From: JBEEMU01 sp043778315
GTDB taxonomy: Bacteria; Bacteroidota; Bacteroidia; Chitinophagales; Saprospiraceae
NCBI GenBank assembly: GCA_043778315.1
Contig: JAYWGJ010000261.1
Location: 1-22,664 of the forward strand
DNA length: 22,664 bases
Direction of reading: 5' to 3'
Below the pieces are notes generated by a model. It was not told the DNA's origin, searched no databases, and saw only the letters and a program-made list of their open reading frames with translations. Every line of letters begins with the position of its first letter. The stretch's first letter is position 1. Positions 16,480-22,664 of this stretch are shown piece after piece. Position numbers and translations under genes: made by a program.

Positions 16480-16493
16480 GTTATATTTTATGA
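16476..16493 (+). other. Six-codon ORF (MSYIL-stop) from a 14-bp tandem duplication of the PKS start
   Basis: ATGAGTTATATTTT occurs at 16476-16489 and again, with the last base changed, at 16490-16503. The first copy opens with an ATG that overlaps the ubiA stop, reads MSYIL, and stops at TGA 16491-16493. That stop overlaps the ATG of the PKS gene at 16490. The result is two consecutive ATGA junctions. Whether it is translated is unknown. Confidence 0.7.
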
Positions 16494-17581
16494 GTTATAT
16501 TTACGGAATAGCGACCGCTAACCCTCAAACGAGTCACACGCAAGACGATTTTGTGTCGTTTTATAGCAATGCGACCACAGAAATAGCCGCGAAGCGCAAA
16601 ATAAAATTGGTGGCGCACAAAAGCGGCATCGCCAAACGGCACTCCGTCATCAAAGATTTTTCGCTCCAGCCCGACGATTTTACCTTTTTCGGTCAGAATA
16701 TGGATTTGCAACCTACGCCGATGCTCGCCGCTCGAATGGCGATTTATCAGCGCGAAGCAATCGCACTTTCAGTGGAAGCGGTCAGTAAATTACCCGATTT
16801 TGAGCCATTAAAAAGTAAGATTACGCACGTTATTTCGGTGACTTGCACAGGACTTTTTGCGCCTGGCTTGGATATAGAACTTATCGAAAACCTAAACCTA
16901 AGCCCAGAAACGAGCCGAAGCAGCATCAATTTTATGGGTTGCAACGCTGCCGTTTTGGCGTTCAAACAAGCGCACCAAATTTGCAAAAGCGAAGCCGATG
17001 CACTCGTCCTGATTGTTTGCGTCGAGCTTTGTACGCTGCATTTTCAAGATGATTTTTCTGACGATTATATCGTCTCCAATTTGCTTTTTGCAGACGGCGC
17101 AGCCGCCACTTTGATAGGCAGCAAACCTGCCGCAACGCGCAACGCATATAGCGGCTTATCGTTTCAAACGTTTCGTTCGCGCATCGTTTCGGAGGGCAAA
17201 AAAGATATGGCTTGGCGGCTTTCGGAGCAGGGTTTTTTGATGAATCTGACTTCTTATGTGTCGCCGCTTTTGAATAAACACATGCCCGAATTGCTCGATG
17301 CGTTGCAAATAAAAGATACGCCGCAAACGCATTGGGCGATACACCCAGGCGGAAAACGGATTTTAGATGATTTGGCTAGAAACCTAAACTTATCGCAACG
17401 ACAATTGCAATCGTCTTATGAAACCCTACAAAATTACGGTAATATGTCGTCTGCCACTATTTTATTTGCATTAAAAAACTTAATAGAAAATACAGAAATT
17501 GCCAAAAAGGACAAAATTTTAATTGCTGGGTTTGGTCCAGGATTGAATATCGAAACGGCAGTTTTGGTAAACGAGAATTGA
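16490..17581 (+). CDS. Type III polyketide synthase (chalcone synthase/alkylresorcinol synthase-like)
   Basis: Length is 363 residues, normal for the family. The catalytic triad is present: Cys151 in NFMGCNAAV, His285 in AIHPGG and Asn318 in YGNMSSAT. Other conserved elements are VISVTCTGLFAPGLD (114-128), LLFADGAAA (198-206) and the C-terminal GFGPGLNIE (347-355). These enzymes condense an acyl-CoA starter with malonyl-CoA units and cyclise the chain to resorcinols, resorcylic acids, pyrones or phloroglucinols. MGCNA rather than the plant-like GCFAGG elbow fits bacterial members. The start at ATG 16490 is the second of two tandem copies of the same start sequence. Operon context suggests a tailored, membrane-associated aromatic lipid. 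Confidence 0.95.
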   Translation: MSYIYGIATANPQTSHTQDDFVSFYSNATTEIAAKRKIKLVAHKSGIAKRHSVIKDFSLQPDDFTFFGQNMDLQPTPMLAARMAIYQREAIALSVEAVSKLPDFEPLKSKITHVISVTCTGLFAPGLDIELIENLNLSPETSRSSINFMGCNAAVLAFKQAHQICKSEADALVLIVCVELCTLHFQDDFSDDYIVSNLLFADGAAATLIGSKPAATRNAYSGLSFQTFRSRIVSEGKKDMAWRLSEQGFLMNLTSYVSPLLNKHMPELLDALQIKDTPQTHWAIHPGGKRILDDLARNLNLSQRQLQSSYETLQNYGNMSSATILFALKNLIENTEIAKKDKILIAGFGPGLNIETAVLVNEN

Positions 17582-17635
17582 ACGTAAACGAACGCAATTG
17601 AATGTCACAAAACACCGAAAATATTATTTTTAAAT

Positions 17636-18331
17636 ATGTTTAAATATCGGCATTATACCTTAGAGTTATTGGACGGAGTCGATATTGCGCCGCTCGATTT
17701 GTTTCAAAACCTAAAAGAATTGGACACTATAAACCACCTGCTTGGTGGCTATAATAACACGCTGAAAGGCTTAGAACGTGTCGTGTCACGCAATACGCAA
17801 GCGGCTACAACTGTGGTCGATATCGGTTGCGGCGGCGGCGATACGTTGAAGCAAATAGACAAATGGAGCAAGCAAAAAGGGTATCAACTCAACCTATTCG
17901 GTGTCGATTTAAAGCAGGAATGCGTTAATTATGCCAATCAAAATAGCCCAAATTCGCGCCTTACTTTTATCTGCGACGACTACCGAAATGCGCACTTGCA
18001 TTTGCCCAAAATTGATGTATTACACGCGTGTTTGTTTTGTCATCACTTGTCCGAAAATCAGATAATTGAATTGATACAATATGCACAAAAAAATCGCATT
18101 ATACTTATTATCAACGACTTAGAGCGAAACTCAATTGCGTATTATAGTATTAAATTACTAACGCGCTTGTTCTCAAACTCGTATTTAGTGAAAAACGACG
18201 CGCCTTTGTCGGTCTTGCGCGGCTTCAAAAAAACGGAGTGGATTGCTATTTTGCGACAAGCAAAAGCTACCAATTATACCCTGCGTTGGCAATGGGCATT
18301 CCGACATCAAATCATCATAAAACCCACTTAG
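17636..18331 (+). CDS. Class I SAM-dependent methyltransferase
   Basis: This 231-residue soluble protein has motif I VVDIGCGGGDTL (60-71), an acidic strand-2 end LFGVDLK, DDYRN at the motif II position, and LHACLFCHHLSENQ after strand 4, all typical of Rossmann-fold methyltransferases. It lies 54 nt after the PKS and 6 nt before the FAD gene, inside the operon. An O- or C-methylation of the PKS-derived ring is inferred, as for SrsB in the Streptomyces srs operon. The family assignment is firm; acceptor and position are unknown. An out-of-frame ATG at 17601 opens a 13-codon ORF that overlaps this start. Confidence 0.88.
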   Translation: MFKYRHYTLELLDGVDIAPLDLFQNLKELDTINHLLGGYNNTLKGLERVVSRNTQAATTVVDIGCGGGDTLKQIDKWSKQKGYQLNLFGVDLKQECVNYANQNSPNSRLTFICDDYRNAHLHLPKIDVLHACLFCHHLSENQIIELIQYAQKNRIILIINDLERNSIAYYSIKLLTRLFSNSYLVKNDAPLSVLRGFKKTEWIAILRQAKATNYTLRWQWAFRHQIIIKPT

Positions 18332-18337
18332 GAAAGT

Positions 18338-19522
18338 ATGAAAACAAGCTATCAATGTGCCATTATCGGCGGCGGACTTTCGGGGCTTTGCTTGGCGATA
18401 CAGCTTCAACGGCACGGCTACGAAGTGGTGCTTTTCGAAAAAAATACCTATCCTTTTCATAAGGTTTGCGGCGAATATATCTCGATGGAAAGTTGGGATT
18501 TTTTGGTCAGTTTGAATGTGCCGTTGCCCGACCTGAATTTGCCGCATATTTCGCAACTCGGTGTATCGTCCACAAGCGGTTTTAGGCTCGAGGCGGCACT
18601 GCCTTTGGGCGGTTTTGGCATCAGCCGCTATACGCTCGATGCCGAATTGGTGCGGATTGCAAGAGCTAACGGCGTGACGATACTAGAAGATTGCAAGGTG
18701 CAAAATGTGAGCCAATCGGATAATTTGATAGATAAAAAAATAGCGAATAATCCCTTAAATTATACTATTACAACAGCAAAAGGCAGCTTTGAGGCGACGA
18801 TAGTTTTTGGTAGTTATGGTAAAATACCGCCTAATTTTATGCAAAAACACCAACTGCCGCCCGAACCTTATATCGGTGTAAAATACCATATCAAAACCGA
18901 TGCAGCCGCTAATCGTATTGATTTACACAATTTCAAAAACGGCTATTGTGGCATTTCTAAGGTAGAAAATGATACCTTTTGCCTTTGTTACCTCTCTACG
19001 GCAGCCAATTTGAAGATTAGTAGTCCTACAACTACAAGCAATAATACGAGTACTAATATGACTACTAATATTGCCAAAATGGAAGAAAAAATTTTGTATC
19101 AAAATCCATTTTTAAAGCATATTTTTACCAATTCCGACTTTTTGTATGAAAAACCGCTCACGATTAGCAATATTTCATTTAAGGCAAAACAGGTATTTAA
19201 CAATAATATATTTACGCTCGGTGATGCCGCAGGTGCTATCGCGCCGCTTTGTGGCAACGGAATGAGTATGGCGATGCGTGGCTCTAAATTACTGGCGCAG
19301 GAAACACATCTTTTTTTACAAAATCGCATTTCTATGTCCCAATTCATAGCAAATTATAATCAAAAATGGCAAAAAGCATTTGGTACGCGCATCGCCGCAG
19401 GCTACTATTTGCAACACCTTTTTGGCAATAATACAACTACCGATTTGGCGTTGAAAACATTAGGTAAAACACCAAAAATACTACAAAAACTTATCAGTTT
19501 GACGCACGGACAACCGTTCTAA
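18338..19522 (+). CDS. FAD-dependent oxidoreductase (geranylgeranyl reductase/aromatic hydroxylase-like)
   Basis: Length is 394 residues. The N-terminal Rossmann motif is IIGGGLSGL (9-17) with Glu34 ending strand 2. KVCGEYIS (42-49) resembles the K-x-C-G-E/G signature of geranylgeranyl reductase-related flavoproteins. The FAD ribityl motif is LGDAAGAIAPLCGNGMSMAM (294-313). A Thr/Asn/Ser-rich insertion lies at about 230-245. Two roles fit: ring hydroxylation leading to a quinone, as for SrsC in the srs operon, or reduction of the prenyl chain added by the UbiA partner. It starts 6 bp after the methyltransferase and is the last gene of the operon, with a terminator directly after its stop. Confidence 0.88.
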   Translation: MKTSYQCAIIGGGLSGLCLAIQLQRHGYEVVLFEKNTYPFHKVCGEYISMESWDFLVSLNVPLPDLNLPHISQLGVSSTSGFRLEAALPLGGFGISRYTLDAELVRIARANGVTILEDCKVQNVSQSDNLIDKKIANNPLNYTITTAKGSFEATIVFGSYGKIPPNFMQKHQLPPEPYIGVKYHIKTDAAANRIDLHNFKNGYCGISKVENDTFCLCYLSTAANLKISSPTTTSNNTSTNMTTNIAKMEEKILYQNPFLKHIFTNSDFLYEKPLTISNISFKAKQVFNNNIFTLGDAAGAIAPLCGNGMSMAMRGSKLLAQETHLFLQNRISMSQFIANYNQKWQKAFGTRIAAGYYLQHLFGNNTTTDLALKTLGKTPKILQKLISLTHGQPF

Positions 19523-19525
19523 CAG

Positions 19526-19568
19526 AAAAAAACGCGCCCAACAACTCCTCGTTGCTCGGCGCGTTTTT
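19526..19568. terminator. Bidirectional terminator between the PKS operon and the VWA gene
   Basis: A hairpin with stem AACGCGCC/GGCGCGTT is flanked by seven A's on the left and five T's on the right, so it can end transcription from both sides. It starts 3 bp after the FAD gene stop and lies 36 bp from the stop of the convergent VWA gene. Its first 42 bp equal 13981-14022. Confidence 0.88.
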
Positions 19569-19603
19569 CACTTTTTATTGTTATAAATATTCAAAATTTC
19601 GCG

Positions 19604-21814
19604 CTAATGCGCCACCACAACTTTACTTGTCAACCATTTATTTTCGCCAAATTCGTATTTGATAAAGTACGTTCCCGACGGGTAATCGGCGATATCTAAC
19701 TGCATTTTGTTGCGCTTATCAATCACGACACGCGACAAAATCTTACCATTTAGGTCGCATAAATACAAATCGCCTGTATATTCGCCGTCCATTTCTACAA
19801 AAACGATGCCATTTGTTGGGTTAGGATACACTTTATAGGTCGGAATGCCTTTTGGTTTAGCCGAATTATTCTCAATTTCAGCATTAGTTACATCTTTTGG
19901 GTTATTTTTGGCGGTTTGGTCGTTACAATTCGGCGTTTTGCTGTATTGTAGTATCAAACGTACCAATAAATCGTTTAAAATCTCCACTTTACTCTTTTCG
20001 GTGGTCGGCGCGATGTGTCCGCCGCCGATGCCGCTATCGTCGGTGAGCGCAACGTAAGTGCCGTTCGTGAGCAACGCCATGCAGCGCATAATATACTCCG
20101 TGCTTTTGTCGATGCCGCTACACGTTACAGGCACTACGCGAATGCCTTTGCGCGCTGCAGCGCGGATTTGCGCTTCTACTCGAGCGCGCGTTTCGGGGTC
20201 GCTATGCGGCGGCGCGTCGAGTATCAAAAAAGCGACGCGGAGCGTAGTATTCTCCTCCGACCATTTCAAATCGTTCACCATCGTCTCCAAAGCCGCATCT
20301 ACCGCTTCGGGAAAATCGCCGCCGCCGCCTGCAAACTGCTCATTCACAAACTTTTGCGCGGCTGCCACGTCAGTAGTGAGTGCGCTCGGGCGCGTGAGGT
20401 ATTCGTCGTTTTTGTCTTTATAAAACACCGAACCCACTTTTATAGTCGTCCCTTTGGGCAATTTCGTTTTGCTTTCCGCAATAATATTGTCCATTTCGGC
20501 TTTGAGGTAGTTGATTTCGTCGCCCATCGAGCCAGTCGCATCTACTATAAACGCTATTTCTACGTTGTTCGGCATATCGCACCGAACGGGTAATTTATAC
20601 GAATTAATGCCTTTCTGAAACCGTTTGACCGTTCCCGACAAGGGATAAGTTTTGCCTTTATAGGTCGCCGTTAGGCTCAGTTCAGAGCGTTCGGCGATGT
20701 CGCGTTCGTAGGCATCGAGCCAAAGTTCGGCTGTACCCGTGTTGTCGGTTCGCGCCTCCCATACTGCTTTTCCGTTTTCGTTCAGCGCAATTGCCGCATC
20801 AATTACAGGCATTCCGCCTTCGTTTTGCAGTAGCACGGTGTAGCGTTGTAGCGGCTGCACGCCCCATATTTTGCGGTGTTCGGCGAGTTTGTCCGTCGCT
20901 ACATCTTTCCAAAAATCCCATTTCGTAAAGTCGTTCACTTCCATTGCGGTGAGCAATTTAGCGGCAGCTTTACTGGGTATTTCTTTGTCGTCTTCTGCTT
21001 TGTCGCGAATTGTGATTGCGTCTTTTTTCGCCGATATTTTCTCAACCGCTACTTTCGGCGAAGGCTTTTTGCCCTTAGCGGTTTTGGTTTCTCCCGACCA
21101 TTTATAAGTAGTAGGCGAGCTCGGTTTAGCGGATTTAGCTTTACCTGTTACTCCTTTTTTTGCAGCAGTAGTTACCTCCGGACTTGTCACTTTCGATGAC
21201 ACACTTTCCTCTGCTTTTATAGCTTCTACTCGCGACCCGCGAACTTCAAAAGCAGGCGCAGCGTCACCGTCTATTGTCGCGTCAGACTTAGCAGCCGATG
21301 CTGGCGGCGGCGGCGCGGGCAACGCACTCGAGGAACGGTCGCCGAAAGCAGGCGAACTGACGCTTGTCGTTTTGGTGTGTGTAGCAGTTGCGCTTAACGC
21401 AACGGGTGCGGTGCGGCTTACTCGGGTACTTTCGGCTGGCGGCACGGCGATAACGGTTTTGGTGTACACCAATTTATCTGCTGCTGCTTTGCCGCTCAGT
21501 TCCATTTTCAAAACGGCATCGTTTTTCATACTCCGCAAGGGCTGCATCAAAGTTTTGTAGCCGCCGTAGCTGATATATAAGGTGTCGGTATTGGTTGCGG
21601 CAAAGCTAAATGTGCCGTTCGAGGCGGTCGCGTAGTGCAAACGGGCGGTTTTGAGGTACAGCCCTGCGCCTCCGAGCGGCGCGCCACTTTCGTCTATTAC
21701 GCTGCCTTTTAGTTCGATACTGCTTTTCGCTAACGAGTCTTGCGCCAATAAGTTTTGCGCCAATAAGATTTGTACGCTTGTCGCAACAAATAAAAATAGG
21801 ATTATTTTTTTCAC
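19604..21814 (-). CDS. Secreted VWA-domain protein with carboxypeptidase-regulatory-like and T9SS sorting domains
   Basis: From GTG 21814 the protein has 736 residues. The signal peptide is about 1-20 (VKKIILFLFVATSVQILLAQ), followed by a carboxypeptidase D regulatory-like domain (about 32-106). A low-complexity Ala/Ser/Thr/Pro/Lys linker spans about 116-276, an Ig-like region with KWDFWKDV about 288-410, and a VWA domain about 416-625 with MIDAS DATGSMG (425-431). A type A T9SS sorting domain is at about 661-736 (YKVYPNPTNG, LYLCDLNGKIL). VWA MIDAS sites bind a divalent metal and mediate protein contacts, so surface adhesion or scaffolding is likely. Upstream in-frame ATGs at 21856 and 21916 are alternative starts. 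I prefer the GTG because it gives a normal-length signal peptide. Confidence 0.88.
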   Translation of the reverse strand: MKKIILFLFVATSVQILLAQNLLAQDSLAKSSIELKGSVIDESGAPLGGAGLYLKTARLHYATASNGTFSFAATNTDTLYISYGGYKTLMQPLRSMKNDAVLKMELSGKAAADKLVYTKTVIAVPPAESTRVSRTAPVALSATATHTKTTSVSSPAFGDRSSSALPAPPPPASAAKSDATIDGDAAPAFEVRGSRVEAIKAEESVSSKVTSPEVTTAAKKGVTGKAKSAKPSSPTTYKWSGETKTAKGKKPSPKVAVEKISAKKDAITIRDKAEDDKEIPSKAAAKLLTAMEVNDFTKWDFWKDVATDKLAEHRKIWGVQPLQRYTVLLQNEGGMPVIDAAIALNENGKAVWEARTDNTGTAELWLDAYERDIAERSELSLTATYKGKTYPLSGTVKRFQKGINSYKLPVRCDMPNNVEIAFIVDATGSMGDEINYLKAEMDNIIAESKTKLPKGTTIKVGSVFYKDKNDEYLTRPSALTTDVAAAQKFVNEQFAGGGGDFPEAVDAALETMVNDLKWSEENTTLRVAFLILDAPPHSDPETRARVEAQIRAAARKGIRVVPVTCSGIDKSTEYIMRCMALLTNGTYVALTDDSGIGGGHIAPTTEKSKVEILNDLLVRLILQYSKTPNCNDQTAKNNPKDVTNAEIENNSAKPKGIPTYKVYPNPTNGIVFVEMDGEYTGDLYLCDLNGKILSRVVIDKRNKMQLDIADYPSGTYFIKYEFGENKWLTSKVVVAH

Positions 21815-21936
21815 GATTTTTTTGATTTTGATTGACAATAAGATTAATAATTTCATTCTAAACTTATAGATGCGAGTTCGCTTTATTTTGGTGTAAACCA
21901 ATTGAAAAACTAACATATTGATAACAAAATCATTTT

Positions 21937-22407
21937 TTATACCTCAAACTCCGTTTCGAGCAGTGCGCTTGTGGTGTCGTGTTGCAATATCAATTTCAAA
22001 AATAAATGGTCGTTGCGGTCGCTGAGTTCGCGGCGAACTACTTTATATTTACCCTTGTCGGGTAAACTCGCCGCGTCGCCGATGCGCGGGTATTCGGGAT
22101 AAACGATGCTAAGGCGTTCGTCGTCGGTTTGAACTAATGCGCTGCCCTCTTCGGTGATGATTGCCTGAAAAATTTGGCTTATTTTCTCCTCCGTCACTTC
22201 GTTTGCGTCTTGCGCAAACGCCCAGTGCATCAGCCGCGTGAACGTGTTTTGTATCAACGGCTCGTGTGTATAGGTTGGGAACGGCGAGCGTAGATTTTCG
22301 CTGTCGTGCAACCAGAAATTGAAGGCTTCGGTGAGGAAATCCTGCCCGATAATGGTTTGTTGGCGGCATTGCTGCTCGAATATTTCGTTCTCAAAAATGA
22401 TTTTCAT
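21937..22407 (-). CDS. Unrecognised 156-residue soluble protein
   Basis: From ATG 22407 the protein begins MKIIFENEIFEQQC and ends LLETEFEV. It has no signal peptide or membrane segment and is acidic overall. Residues about 20-85 look helical, and about 95-156 are mixed, with IVYPEYPRIGD and DRNDHLFLKLILQHD. I chose this start because the upstream extension to 22494 runs through A/T-rich leader sequence and the terminator-like hairpin. The gene lies 122 bp upstream of the VWA start on the same strand, so co-transcription is possible. I do not recognise a family and propose no function. Confidence 0.75.
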   Translation of the reverse strand: MKIIFENEIFEQQCRQQTIIGQDFLTEAFNFWLHDSENLRSPFPTYTHEPLIQNTFTRLMHWAFAQDANEVTEEKISQIFQAIITEEGSALVQTDDERLSIVYPEYPRIGDAASLPDKGKYKVVRRELSDRNDHLFLKLILQHDTTSALLETEFEV

Positions 22408-22482
22408 AAAGGTTTTTTGCTTTTTTTGAAATAAAAAACGAAGGTAACAATATGTTTTTAGATTTTTATTTCTACGATGTAT

Positions 22483-22524
22483 AAAGCCGTACACGCTCCC
22501 ATATTTAAGAGTGTGTACGGCTTT
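22483..22524 (-). terminator. Terminator-like hairpin after the gene at the right edge
   Basis: AAAGCCGTACAC (22483-22494) pairs with GTGTACGGCTTT (22513-22524), and four more pairs including one G-U extend the stem to 16 bp with a short A/T loop. It lies about 18 nt after the stop of the minus-strand gene at 22543. The T run on the minus strand is short (TTTAT), so its efficiency is uncertain. Confidence 0.65.
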
Positions 22525-22542
22525 TGTGAAAAATCAAATTGA

Positions 22543-22664
22543 CTATGCGGCTTCGTAGTCTGCAATAGTCTGCTCCACAAACTCCAACGCGATGTCTAGT
22601 TGCGCAGCGATAGCCGCGCCGTCCACGCCTTTAAGGTAGAGTTTTAGGATTTTGGCGGCGAGCT
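22543..22664 (-). CDS. C-terminal end of an unidentified protein, cut by the window edge
   Basis: The minus-strand frame entering at 22664 reads 39 codons to TAG at 22545-22543. The tail LKLYLKGVDGAAIAAQLDIA followed by LEFVEQTIADYEAA looks like a small helix-turn-helix: a basic helix, Gly turn, IAxxLxI helix, and a V-x-x-x-I helix. Similar tails occur at the C-termini of Rpn/PD-(D/E)XK-type proteins and of some DNA-binding proteins, but this fragment is too short to assign. Gene-like codon use and a hairpin right after the stop support it being real. Confidence 0.6.
   Translation of the reverse strand, partial: LAAKILKLYLKGVDGAAIAAQLDIALEFVEQTIADYEAA

Noticed and set aside
15595..19522. A flexirubin/dialkylresorcinol cluster
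   Set aside because: No DarA/DarB-type ketosynthase, acyl carrier protein or ammonia-lyase gene is present. The synthase is a clear type III PKS.

Overview
The window looks like a chromosomal segment of a Bacteroidota bacterium. The evidence is three proteins with C-terminal type IX secretion (T9SS) sorting domains (FPNP/YPNP cores), a PorP/SprF-family outer-membrane protein, several TAnnTTTG promoter boxes, A/T-rich start regions without Shine-Dalgarno sequences, and a secreted multidomain adhesin. I cannot place it more finely from sequence alone. No rRNA, tRNA, CRISPR array, transposase or phage gene is visible.

Layout, left to right. (1) 1-3462, minus: the first 1154 codons of a giant secreted protein that runs off the left edge. 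It has a long signal peptide, seven Asp-rich calcium-binding repeats, and Ig-like plus LamG-like modules present in two nearly identical copies 903 bp apart. (2) 3682-6080, plus: an alpha/beta hydrolase translationally coupled to a membrane-anchored MurF-like ligase. (3) 6087-6252: an extragenic repeat built of 7-bp units, then a DASH cryptochrome. (4) 7895-10950, plus: two T9SS cargo proteins, one Reeler-like with a CX4CH motif and one pappalysin-type metalloprotease. (5) 11305-15337, minus: PorP/SprF, a MATE transporter and a LysM-CAP protein. A second copy of the 7-bp-unit repeat sits at the 3' end of the MATE gene. (6) 15595-19522, plus: a compact four-gene operon of UbiA prenyltransferase, type III polyketide synthase, SAM methyltransferase and FAD oxidoreductase. 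(7) 19604-22664, minus: a VWA-domain T9SS protein, an unrecognised small protein and the tail of another gene.

The most interesting unit is the UbiA/type III PKS/methyltransferase/FAD operon. Three of its genes match the gene content of the Streptomyces alkylresorcinol/alkylquinone (srsABC) logic, and a membrane prenyltransferase is added, so a lipid-like, possibly prenylated, resorcinol or quinone is a reasonable inference. Its first junction carries a 14-bp tandem duplication that creates a six-codon ORF chained between ubiA and the PKS by two ATGA overlaps. The operon ends in a hairpin whose 42-bp sequence is repeated exactly as the terminator of the LysM-CAP gene 5.5 kb away.

Other points of note are the membrane MurF-like/hydrolase pair, the 7-bp-unit repeats, a promoter embedded in an inverted repeat upstream of the adhesin, and a probable leaderless start of the hydrolase.
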